Shown in pieces: positions 18,546 through 30,300 of a stretch of DNA of 64,000 nucleotides. The stretch covers positions 275,896 to 339,895 of the forward strand of contig BLSF01000045.1 of NCBI GenBank assembly GCA_012862575.1, written 5' to 3'. Position 1 is the first letter of the stretch. The number at the start of each line of letters is the position of its first letter. The notes beneath the pieces were generated by a model that was not told where the DNA came from, ran no database searches, and was given only the letters and a program-made list of their open reading frames with translations. The position numbers and the translations under genes were made by a program. This DNA comes from Parietichytrium sp. I65-24A. Taxonomy: Eukaryota > Sar > Bigyra > Thraustochytrida > Thraustochytriidae.

Positions 18546-19949
18546 TTAGTGTGTCGACTTGTTTGGAAACATGAAAGAGGTGGAACTCAAGGTGTCTGGC
18601 AAACTCATCACGGCAGCTTGATCCAGCTGAGCTTGTGCTTGCTGTAGCCTGGCCGGCCTGGAACTTGTGAAAAGTGACTTTGTTGGTGAGAATCGGACTT
18701 TGGCGGAAGCTGCCAAAGGCGAACTGCGTACAACTGGGGAAGCTAGACCTTGCGCTCCGGTCTGCTCTGCTGTGGACACTCGAACTGCGACAGGCTTTGA
18801 GTTACGAGTGATAGAATGGTCGTCGTGCTGAAGGGGCAATGACGCAGATGGGAGTAGCGGGGCGGACTTTGTGTTGTCTGAGGATCTTAGTGCGGAGCGA
18901 TTTGACAAAGGAATAGTGCCATACGCAGATTTGAACTCGGACGAATGGACATGGCTCGTGCTTGGCCGCGCGGAGCCCACCGGCAATGCTGCAGCCGATG
19001 CTGCGTGAGGAGCACTCCCGCTGCCAAGCGACCTTCTTTCCCGGCGATCCTTTTTGCATGTCCGGCCCGTAATATCACCACCATCTAGCGCTCGGTATCG
19101 CGGGTTGAGAGGATTGGAGGGCTCTCTTTTGGATTGAATGCCACGGTGTAATGTATCTGCAGTCGCGCCCTCAATGTCTCCAGGTATGTATGTCTCTCTG
19201 GCCCTACAAGCATTGATGGCTGTGACAGAGTCTGCTTGCGCACCGACGATATCTTGTGTCATGAGGGAATAATCTACCCGCCGAGACCGCTTGCCAGGTT
19301 CCGCAGTGAATGCGCGCGGCTTGGCGAGAAAGTCGTCGTGGATCTTCATTTCGTTAATGACATAGCTGGGATTCTGAGGGTCGCTGTGGCGGTTGGAATA
19401 TTTCTTGGACCTTACAATGTCTGCCACGTCGAGAGCATCCGTGAATCTCCCCTCAGCGCGATTTCGCGAGAATGTTCTTGGCCTTGGTTTCGTGCCGTCA
19501 ATGTCGGTGGTGTCCAGCTGGTCGCAGACTTCCGCTCTGTGTTTCCGGAGCACGACTTCCGCGCCTTCAATGTCACTCACATCGAGGGTGTCTCGCTTGA
19601 ACTTGACTTCCTCAGGTTGCACATGCACATAGCTGGGCAGCTCATATTTTGGATTGAGAGGGTCCACAACCCGCTGTGTCCGGAAGACTTTGATTTTCGG
19701 CTGTGCGCTATCGATATCGAGCGTTGTCATACCGTCAGGTTTGTTGTTCCAGTGCCAGTTTCTCCTGTGACGCGGTTGCGCGCCATCGATGTCATGCGTC
19801 AAGTAGAGATTGGGCCTGTTCCTCGTCTTGTTCCACCGCTGCGCTGGTCTTGCACCTTCAATGTCTTCGAGATAGTTTGTTCGTCGATAGGACGGCTCCT
19901 CGTTCACCTCCTGTGTTTCCAGGCGCTGCGTTTCCATTACTTGAGCCAT
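18546..19949 (-). CDS. DIxGA-repeat protein
   Basis: Single-exon 467-aa protein, ATG at 19949. The first 300 residues contain nine spaced copies of a DI-x-[GS]-A-like motif (starting at about 29, 53, 78, 126, 149, 177, 233, 258 and 292; clearest are EDIEGARP, HDIDGAQP, SDIEGAEV, GDIEGATA). Three copies of a second motif [DN]P-x-NP-x-Y occur at about 96, 190 and 279. Spacing is irregular (16-56 residues) and the linkers are basic, so these look like short linear binding motifs along an extended chain. The C-terminal third is Ser/Ala/Pro-rich and low in complexity. I recall similar motif series in conserved proteins of ciliated protists, which would suggest a flagellar role, but I cannot name a characterised homologue. 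No signal peptide or membrane segment is present. Confidence 0.82.
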   Translation of the reverse strand: MAQVMETQRLETQEVNEEPSYRRTNYLEDIEGARPAQRWNKTRNRPNLYLTHDIDGAQPRHRRNWHWNNKPDGMTTLDIDSAQPKIKVFRTQRVVDPLNPKYELPSYVHVQPEEVKFKRDTLDVSDIEGAEVVLRKHRAEVCDQLDTTDIDGTKPRPRTFSRNRAEGRFTDALDVADIVRSKKYSNRHSDPQNPSYVINEMKIHDDFLAKPRAFTAEPGKRSRRVDYSLMTQDIVGAQADSVTAINACRARETYIPGDIEGATADTLHRGIQSKREPSNPLNPRYRALDGGDITGRTCKKDRRERRSLGSGSAPHAASAAALPVGSARPSTSHVHSSEFKSAYGTIPLSNRSALRSSDNTKSAPLLPSASLPLQHDDHSITRNSKPVAVRVSTAEQTGAQGLASPVVRSSPLAASAKVRFSPTKSLFTSSRPARLQQAQAQLDQAAVMSLPDTLSSTSFMFPNKSTH

Positions 19950-21394
19950 CGTCCCTTGCGATGCGCGAGTCTGCGACCTTTCGTCTGGTCCTTCCGATCG
20001 AAACGCGCTACCGCCGCGCGTCTTATCACTGACTCGCTGCTTTGCTCCGAGTTCACCTTGCCAGATACCACCCAGGCTTTCGCGCCGTGAAATAGTGAAA
20101 TAGGCGGATTTTGGTACGCTGCCGGATAGCCACTAGCTCTCTCTTATAATAAAAAGAAAAGCCTCTGCTATTGTTCTCCTACGACAACGACAGGCAGTGT
20201 TCACTGAAGAAAACAAATACATTGTCTCAGGTTGCGCGAAAAGCTTCGCGCTGCCTTTTATCGTGCATAATCAATGGCTGGCTAGCTGCAACTTGTGAAG
20301 TAGAAAGGGGACTCCAAATCGGAACGATTATCACGTGTCACATTCCTCTCTTGTTGCAAGCTGGCAGGCGCTTTGGCAGAGCTGTCGTCACCCATTCCTC
20401 CTTTTTCAAAACCTGATTGACTGTGTAAACAGTGTATTTGCGATCAATGAGCCATTCGGCTTTAAAATCTTTCTCAAGACGGAAAGACATTCCCATTCCG
20501 ACTTCGCAAAATCAATTGATGGCACACCACGTGCCGCAAAAATACATGCACACTTATGTGTAATTCCAAACAATTCGCGAGCTTACCCCTCCCTACTGCA
20601 AGCCATAGCAGTCAATTCCACTTCCTAACGACATTCCTAACAATATCACTAATCGCTCCGCGGTGCGAACGGATCATCTTGAAACCCAAGACTCGGGAAA
20701 CCTGTCGCCCGAAATTCGTCCCTCTTGTGGGCCACATCTCCCAACACTATAGTATCCGATATGTCCATCGCTAATACCGGGGCAAACGTTGAGCGCAGGG
20801 ATTGGACTAGCGCCTCTTACCAGAGACTAGTGCACTCACCTCTCACTCCCCACGAAGAGCCCGTAGGGACCATCAAGAGACGCTAACAACCCTACCGATC
20901 CCGCACTAGGCGCCAAGGTAGAGTCCGGGCACTCCTAGCGCAGCCTAATACGAGCATCTACGAGCACAGCGGTCCGCAGTTCTAGCAGTTCTAGTCCTCA
21001 CAGTTGTGTTGGAACTGATAGAACTGATAGAACTGAGCCAACTGTGCAAGTGGCACGGGTACTCACAGACCGGCAGCGTACTCAGCGTACTCAACATACT
21101 AAGCGTACTCGTAACTGGTGGACTACGAAGGCAGCGAACGCAGCGAAACGTTCCCGCGTCAACGCAAGCGCGTGAGGGTCGATCGAGAGAACGCAGTTGA
21201 GACTTGGTTGAAACGCGGTTGAAACGCGGGCACGACCGCGTGTTTTGCGGTGGTCAGCGACCGAGTTCAGTTCAGTTCAGTTCAGTTCGGTTCGGTTCGG
21301 TTGGTCTTGTTGCCGCTGGTTCCGGTAATTAGATTCGTAGGTTTGGCGGATTGCGCACGTCCACGGGGACGGGGACTGAGAGCTGCCTCGCAAG
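19950..21394. other. Divergent intergenic region upstream of the giant gene
   Basis: It lies between the starts of the DIxGA gene (minus) and the giant gene (plus). An AT-rich element (CTTATAATAAAAAG, near 20141) is about 200 bp upstream of the DIxGA ATG. A perfect inverted repeat GCGCGAA/TTCGCGC with a 4-nt loop lies at 20234-20251. A GTTCA/GTTCG pentanucleotide run lies at about 21264-21303, some 90 bp before the giant gene's ATG. No coding frame is supported. Confidence 0.55.
21264..21303 (+). repeat. GTTCA/GTTCG pentanucleotide repeat
   Basis: About five GTTCA units pass into three GTTCG units, immediately upstream of the giant gene, probably in its 5' UTR or core promoter. Confidence 0.85.
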
Positions 21395-24300
21395 ATGCGG
21401 TCGTTTGCTTTGCGGTGGTTCGCTGGCGCGCTAGCCCTTTGCCAGGGCGGAGCTAGCACTTCAGAGTCTTTGCGGATGCTCTCGCACGTCAAGTCAGGCG
21501 CCGCGGACAAGAGCCTGGTGGTTCAAGATGACACAGCGCTGGACGCGGACTGGTGCCAGCTGAATGCTTTCACAGTCGGTGCATGGGTGTCCATTGATTC
21601 GCGGACCGCGCCCGGCGTACTTTCCCGGGTGCTTGTATTAGCGTCCGCCGACTTTTCTGGGCAGGAAGGAACAGCTATTTATCTTGCGCGACAAAGAGAT
21701 GGGTCCGCGAGCTGGCATGCCATGATCAATGGCCAGGAACTGGCCAGCAACGCGCCTCCGGCGCTCCCAGGAGTGTTCACTATGGTCGCTCTAAGCGGAG
21801 AGCGAACCGGAAATATTACCCTTTACGTTGATGGGGAGTCTGTCTTCTCGACATCAGCAGCTGAAGTAAACCCGACTGGGGAGTGGTGCCACAGAGACTC
21901 GGAAAAGGCTGGCAGAAGGATGGAGGTGCTGGGGGCGTCTCCTCTCGCACAGTCACGTGAGGCTTTTCTTCTGGGCCAGTCAATACGAAAAACTGAAGCC
22001 GCTCTATTAGCAGCGCAGGGCGCTCTCTTACAAGAGGCCACTGATAGTATTCCGCTCGGGCCGGGGAGCGCCGGTTACGCAGCGAGATTTTCAGGGAAGA
22101 ACTTGGTAGTATTTAAGGCCGATTCCTCGGCACAACTTGCAGCGAGCGGTCAAGGGCTCCGTGCCGCATCCGTTTGTGCCTGGGTAAAGCTAGAAGGAGC
22201 GACTGCTTTTACAAATGGCCAAACGTCGTCAGGCGATTATCACACGGCTGAAAAGGCAGTAATAGCCTCATTGTTGATCGGAAACGGGGCGTTTCGATTG
22301 GCTGCCTCGCATGAGACCAATAAAAATTCTAGTGACATCCGGGTGGAACTAGTCGCCGAGAACGGCAAAAAGTTCGCGTGGAACACATATGAAAGCCTTC
22401 CTCTTGGAGACTGGGCGCACGTGTGTGTAGTCTGGCAGGACAACCTCATTACTCTGTATGTGGACGGTGCAGCCACCGCAGACACGAAAGTACCCTTTCT
22501 TCCAGTTCTGCAAGGGTTTGGTAATGGTCAAGCCGAGCTCACCCTTGGCGGGCTTTCATCGGAGGGTGAATTGGAGAATATTATGTGGCCCTTTAGGGGC
22601 CAGCTGGACGCTGTACAGGTGTGGGACGTTGCAATGACTGCCGAGCAAGTTACTTACGTAGCTTCTCACTCTAGCACTGGGTTGGAGACTGGACTTCAGA
22701 TTCACCTGACTTTCGACGCCTGGAACGGAGCCACTAGAACCCGCAACTCTGTGGTTGGTCAGGATGCCTGGGCGTCTCACTTTTACGGCTCTGATGCGAG
22801 TGGCTTAAGCGAGATGATTGTGCCCTCTACAGTGCCGAGGTACGATGACAGAATCGTCACCTTGGAAAATGAACCCGTGCTCTTCATGCTAAACGCAACG
22901 GACTTGCGACGAAGAGCTTTCAGGCTGGAGATCTTATCGATTTGCCCAGACTCAGCTGGTACTTTGTACACCGGTTTGTTTTCGCGCAAGGTCACCAACG
23001 CAGACCTACCATTGCAAATCGAGCAGAATGACCTCCTGACCTTTAACCCAAATACCGCCGTTTCCGGGGATCCCATTTGTTCAATTGGTTACAGAGTGTT
23101 GCTTGACTCTGTGCAGGGAGCGAGCGCCGAGGATCGCGCCCAAATGGCGAGAGTCATCCAGGCTACGGTTGTCGTAACGCCGGTAAATAACCCGCCTGGA
23201 TTGGAAGCTTTGGCAGAAGGCAACATCGCAATTTCCCTAATGGACTACCAGATCTCCGACATAGACTCCTGGGAAAGTGAAACCGGGCATGCGCTCACAG
23301 CTACCATCCGCGTGGACGACGCCAAGTACACACCATTTGTGTCTATTGCGTCCAAGGATGGCGTGTCTCTCAGCACCCCTGTTGGAGCGGCCACAGTTTC
23401 ACGGAGTAGAACCCCCCTCTCGGTGTCTGGGGTTGAGAGCAGTTTAAACCATGCACTCTCAACCTTCACCCTTCATCAGCCACTCTCTTTCGGTAGGGAA
23501 GATGAGGTGTCGATCGTAGTCAACGACAACGGGAACTCAGGCAAAGGTGGGGCTCTTTCCGTGGAGCACTCCGTGAAAGTGGCAGCCAGGGTAGCCGCTG
23601 TTCCGCTGATTTTGCGTACTTCCGTCAGAGAAATTAATCACGAAGGCGGACTTAGTATCACCTTGTATGGCTTGAACTTTCTAGATTCAGCAGAATGCCT
23701 TTTCAAGTCGATTGATGGTGTTGTGCTGGGCAAGGCAAACGCGACATTTGGCAACATTGTACAAAGCCGCTCGGAGCGAGCTGAATGCTTAACTCCGACA
23801 TTGGATGGTGCAACGGTGCTCGCTCGCGATGTCGTGTCCGTGTCTATCTTAAACGGAGATCTGTTTGAAAGTAATGCCGTGCCGCTAAAGCTTCGACAGC
23901 CTTTTCTTCTTCGTGATATAGTGCCAGCAGGGGGTTCGGTTCTAGGTGGAACAAAAGTAGTGATTAGCGTGTCCTGCTGCGAGTCTTGTGACGAGTGCTC
24001 CCCGATTTTCACGCAAGAGGATGTGGTGCTATGTTATTTCGGACCGGGGTCTGATGTATTCTCACGCGGCGATGTACTCGGCGCAGACTCAGTGGCGTGC
24101 CGCATGCCTCTCCTCGACGTTGGGCAGTCCCAAAGCGGTTCCGAACTGCAGGTCTCCATTCGGAGAAATGGTGTTCGCAGTGACCCTGGCTATCTTTCAT
24201 ATGCAATACTTCCAGATGCCAGGATACATACCGTGCTTCCTAAGGCTATTTCAGAGCTCGGAGGTGCTTACGTCGATCTCTACGGAAGTGGATTCATTGA

Positions 24301-27300
24301 TTCTCCGGAAGCAGTATGTGCATTTTACATGCTACAATCCAGCCCATATCTCGTGCGGGAGAGCGAAGCCTTCCAATTTGTATCTTCTTCGCACGTGCGC
24401 TGCAAGGTGCCCTCTCGGTTGGCACTTCTCACATCGAGCCCAGGTGCACAAGCAACTGCCACGAATTCGTACAAGATGTGGGTGCAGGTTTCGAACAATG
24501 GTGTTGATGTGAATACTCACACAGAAAACGAAAACTTGATTGAGATTCGTCGTGCCCCTAAAGTGTTCCGCATCGAACCAACGGCCGTTTCATCTTCTGG
24601 CGGCACGACCATCACTGTGGTGGGAACAAACTACGAGTCCGAGGAGACAATGCTTTGCGTTTTCAACGGAACCATTTCAACGCCAGCTACACTAGTGTCA
24701 GACGCTGTCGCCACCTGCTTGTCACCACCATTTGAAAAGGCGACAGAAATCACTTTTGCTTTGGTGGCAAGCGCAGATGCAAGACTGGGACTCCATACAG
24801 TCCCTGAGCGCTCAACAAAGAAATTGTCCATTTTGGAGCCCCTTTCCATCATAACCACGAGCCCCAACTTTGCTGTTTCCGGTGCAAGTTTTCATATTTC
24901 TCTTGGACTTCACCCGGAGACGCAGGTTGCTTTGTGGGACAGCTTAAGTCGTGTATACTGTGTTTTAGAGAGCAGATTGACCGGAGATATCGTGACTGTC
25001 CAGCGCGCCCATAGTGAGTCTGAGGGCCATCTGCTCTGCGAGTTCCCGGCGTTGAATCTGGATCCACAGACGCTTAGCCTTTGCGTAGCTTGGAGCACTG
25101 ATGTGGCTACTCCATGTTCCATGCGCCCAGAGTCAGAATATGCTTCGATTCAGCTTGTGGGTTCACTATCGATGACTCTGTCCACAGCCTCGAGAACTCT
25201 TTCCAGTCGGGTTGGTAGCCTAGTGGTGGTGGAGTGGGACGGGGAAGAGGCGGGTGCGCTCGCTCAAATTAGTACAGTGGTTTGTCGGTTCACTGCCCTC
25301 CGTACCGGCCAGGTTGCATTGTTTGCAGCGAGCTCCATCTCGAGCTCTTCGATTACTTGCAGCAGTGTCGCGCTTGCCGAGGATGGAGAGCATCAGCTTT
25401 CAGTGTCTCTAGATGGCGGCCACAATTGGTTTGCTGTGAAAGGCTCTGCACAAGCAATCACGAAGCCAGAGCTCGTGAGGGTGTGGCCATTACGGGTGCC
25501 GTTCGATGTCGACGTACCAATTCTTCTGGAAGCCACACATGATGTCACGCACTTCAAGAAATTGCGTTGCGTCTACATGGACAAAGACAGCAAAAATGAA
25601 ATTGCGAGCGCTGCGGTGCAGCTTGGGGCAGATGGGTATTTGACGTGCTCTTCAAGAGCAACTTCAATTAAGGCAGAGCGTGTTGTACTTGTGGGACTTG
25701 GAGACGATCAAAGTGGCCCACGGGAATCGGCCACTGCTTTGCTAACATATGCTCGGAGCCCCGTTGCGGTGTCTGCATCGCCTTCCATTGGCTTGCCTGG
25801 ACTCACAATTGCACTCAGTTTGGACAGTCCTCTCTCTGAAGCAGATTTTCGGCTTTGGGGAGCGTCTTGCTACGATGCCTCTCGCAATGTTGCTTTGGAA
25901 ACAACCTGGATTAACAGTTTTAAAGTACACTGCGAGGTTGGAAATGTCAAAGTACGCACAATCGCGATCAAGTACGACGATATGCCGATAGCTACTTTGC
26001 CGATTGAGCTGGAAAGCAGCTTCTCGAGCGAATTGGTCGCGCCGCTGACGATGCAAGTGTTGCAGCCAACGCTCTTACTCTTGGGCGCAGGTGGACAAAG
26101 TCTGGAGCTCAAGACGATTACGAACGTACCAGATGGGAATTATGTATGCTCATTTTCGGTTTCTACGGAAGATATGGCATCTGAGAATTTTCAATCAACT
26201 GCCAAACTCGATGTGGTCAACCAGGTCTGGAAATGTACTTTAGCAAGCTCCCTCCCCTCTTCAACCCGGTCTGTTTCAATTTCGTTGGTAGAGATAGAGA
26301 CTGGATTGCCTGTGGCGAAGGCTGTGGATGTCCCAGTTCATCTCGCTCCAATCGCTTTTCGAACTTTGCAAAACACAATTCGAAGCGGTATTGACTTGGC
26401 TGTGGAGGTCAGCGGAAGACACTTTTCATCCCTAACATTTTCCTGTTCCTTCGGGCCATTTCCAAATGTCCCAGATTCGCTGCTGGCTTCTGTGGGAGAA
26501 GTCGTAAACAGCACAGTCGTGCGATGCCCTCTCCCCGAAATCCCTCGCGAATTTTTAGAAGCAGAGATCATCACCCTAGTTCCGTTCGCGCTTGAGTCCG
26601 TCGATTTCAAGAATAGTATTCTTCCAGGCACCGTGCTAGCTTTCGAAGGTTTCTTAGGTTTAGAAGACCACTCCTCGGCATTTGCTTGGCCTAGATTCGC
26701 GTCTGCGTCAGGCAAGACATTTATCACGGCACATTTCACGAGCCCAAGCGTCTTGAAGTCGATCCAATCAGTATACAAGGATCTGCAATGCGCGTTTATG
26801 CCACTGGAGCTCTACTCGGACCTCGAAGCGGCTGACATTGGTCATGATGGGTCGGTGAGATGTGCTGTACCTGCAATGACATTTGATGGTCCATACCTTG
26901 ATGTGAACCTGACGCTGCGCGGTTCCAAGAACGCCAAGCAGTCGTATGTATCTGTCTTACCGTCTCAATTTGCAAATTTGGTCATTACCAAGCCTGTCGA
27001 AATCGCCGGCATTTCACCAACATCTGGGTCGCGAAATGGAGGGACCAAGGTCCGAATTATTCTGAGCCGAGATCTGCTGGAAATCGAGAGCGTTGCCGGT
27101 GCTGTGATTTGCGCTGTTGGCAGCAGCCCCTCTCTCCAGGTTGAGGCAACTGCTGTCTCTGAGAATGAGGTGGAGTGCGTCTTACCATCGCTCGATTCTG
27201 TCCTTGCGTCAGCAGCCTCTCAATCTTCGGAGGAGGTAGACATTCTTGTATCGACAAACTTTGGGGCGGAATTCACTGCCAAGAGTCAATCCTCCATCTT

Positions 27301-30300
27301 CACCGCATTGCCGGTTGTTTCTCTCTTATCTGTGGAACCTTCTTCTGGCCCTGTCGGAGGGGGTACCTCCGTCGTGATCACAAGCGATCATCAATTCCGC
27401 AATGGGACCATTCGATGCACTTTCGGCGAGATCGAGACAGAAGGCGAATTCGTTTCGACGGAATCGATCGTTTGTGTTGCGCCTCAGCAACAGTCGGTTG
27501 GCTCATACGCCCTGAGGGTTTCTTTGAATGGGGGTTCTGACTACATCGATGGCGGAAGTAGCTTTTTCACTTATTTTTCACCATTCTCTGTGGAGAGCGT
27601 GCTACCTGCTTTGGGTCCAGAGTCCGGCGGTACTCCTCTTTACTTCGTCGGTGACCACTTTCCGGTCTCCCGGGATGGCTACTTTTGCAGATTTGGCGTA
27701 GACGGAATCGAGCAGATTGTTGTTCGAGGTGAACGACTCACAGATAATCGAGTCACTTGCACAACTCCTGTGCATCTTCCAGTTGCAAACCTGTCGGTCT
27801 TTCTGTCTGCCAACTCCCACGAGTTCGTGACCTGCCCAGCGTGCAAATTCACCTTTCGGCCCGATGCACATGTTGCGTACCTCAACCCCCGTAGGGGTGC
27901 TCCAGGGAGCACTATTTCCGTCTTCGGCGCCGGGTTTCAGGATGGCGGGTATGGAGCAAGGTGTGTGTTTGGAACAGTGCATGTGGACGGGGAAATTGTG
28001 TCCTCCACCGAGGTGAGGTGCGCTGTGCCATATCTTACTGAGAGCGCGGTATTCGTCCGGCTCTCTTTTAATGGTGGGTTCGATTATACCAACGTCAACG
28101 ACGAATCTATATTGGAGCTAGAGTCGAACACGAGACTGATCTTTCTTTCTCCAAAATCTGGGCCAATGCTTGGAGGAACCAAACTGACAATACGCATTCA
28201 GGACATCGTTTTGCAAGCCGACAGTGGTGCTCTCTATTGTGTATTTGGCGATACTCTAAGAGTGCCGGCCACCGTGCTGCATGAGCGGGCGCTTTCATGC
28301 TTGACCCCTCAGTGGCCAAGCGTGGAGATTGTCTCCGTGTATGTTGCGAAGAAAGAGTCAACGGATTCGTATTCGAGGTTGTCAGATCCAGCGTTCTTTC
28401 ATTTCAGCGAGCCACTGTTCATTTCCTCGGTGACTCCAAAACTCATTTCCGAGGACGAAGACGGGACTTTGTCTATAATCGGTTCAGGATTTGGCAATAG
28501 TGGGCAAGGCTCGACCTTGATGTGCTACTTTGCGTTCCCAATTCCAGTTCAGGTGCAAGCCGAGCTGGTGATGCCAACACTAATCCGGTGTCCGGTGCCA
28601 CGAGAAGGGCGCGTGCTTGGGATGACCAAGGTAGCCGTCACAACAAACGGGGAAGATTTCTCCGATTACTTATCCTTGGAAATCGCTGCTCTAAGCCACG
28701 TTACGATGGTGAGCCCCTCGAGTGGAGCTCGCGAGGGTGGCCACATGGTTGACGTATTTGGAACTGGGTTTAGCTTTGTTTCCGAGGTTTTTGGAGACAG
28801 CAGCATTCTCAGGTGTTACTTTGGGTCGTATGAGAGCCCAAGAATCGTAATTCACAATGACTCTTTAGTGTCCTGCCAAGTGCCTGCTGTTTCGGCACTT
28901 GTTGAGAACGTCCCTGTTCGCGTGTCGTTGGATAGTCGGTCGGGCGGACTGGTGTCAGCGGCAACTTTCACCTTCCTCAACTCTATCGATTCGTACGCTT
29001 TCTCGCCAAACTACATTCCATTTTTGGACAGCAGCGCATGGGAGAACTTTCCGCACTACACAATCGCATTTTGGGGGGCTGGGTTTCTTCAGGATGGAGT
29101 TATTTGCATCTTTGAGGACTCTTTTCGAGCCCCGCAAGTAAGCGTCGTTTCAAATGAGCAGATGCGGTGCACGTTCCCATGGGCCGCAATCGGTGCAAAA
29201 TCCATTGGAGACACAGTAAAGGTGGTTATCTCTAATCCCGAGGGGACGATTAGCTCAGCCCCGCTCTTTATCCCTTTACACGCTCCTATTGCTCCGCTTT
29301 CTCTGTTTCCGAACAAAGGCCCCGAAACAGGGGGCACCAGGATCCAGGTGCTCGTTGAGAACCTTGCTCCTAGTTTTGGATATCAGAGCGTGGAAAGTAT
29401 TCAATGCCGATTTTCCTCGTTCAACACAGAGGACACTACCGTCACCGCACGGGTGGAAGGGAATGGCGTCGTGAGTTGCGTCTCTCCTCCTGGGAGGCCA
29501 GGCAGCACAGTCATAGTGGCCATTTCTCGCGAAGGTCTTCATTTTGAAACATCACCGGAATTAATGTTTTCGTATTTTGCGATTCCAGTAATCACAGCTC
29601 TACACCCAACTGTGGCGAGCGCTCAAACGCGGATGACGACCAATGTCTCTGGTGTAAATTTTCCACCAGGAGACCAGGTTCTTTGCAAATTTGGTGACTA
29701 TACCGCTGTGTGGGGTTCCAGACTTTCTCTCGAAACTGTTGCCTGTGGTGTTCCGGCTAGCAGCATTACGGGACCTGTTCCCATCTCGCTGTCTTTTAAC
29801 GGTGGTGTCGATTTTGCCGGTGGTGCGAACCTAACCTTCGTTGCTTCCGAAAATCAAGGAACCATTGTTCCGGCTTTCGGCCCACGGACAGGTGGTACTA
29901 TTGTACAAGTTTACGGCTTTGACAACGCGGAACTGCGGACGGACTCATTGTTTTGTAACTTTGGCTCCGATGAGTTGCAAAGCGAGGCAACCATGTTGAG
30001 CTCGACGGCTATATCTTGCAAAACCCCTCCTGTTGAATCCGCGCACTTCGCGCATCTAACGATCTCCGATGGAATTTTCAACATCTCGGCTGGGCTATTT
30101 CGCTTCACAGAACCTGCACAGATTCACTCTTTGTCATTCTACGCTGTTCCAGAGAGCCTGGATGAAATTAAAGTTTCAGTCTTTGGAGCTCATTTTGTTC
30201 AGCCTACAAAGCTGAGTACAGGCGGATGTAGGTTGCAACGAAAAGTTTCGGGCAAAGACACCGTGTACGAGGGTGTCCTGATGTTCATTAGTTCCGGAGT

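Noticed and set aside
19236-20090. 284-codon plus frame opposite the DIxGA gene
   Set aside because: Antisense shadow; the minus frame carries the repeated motifs and an ATG.
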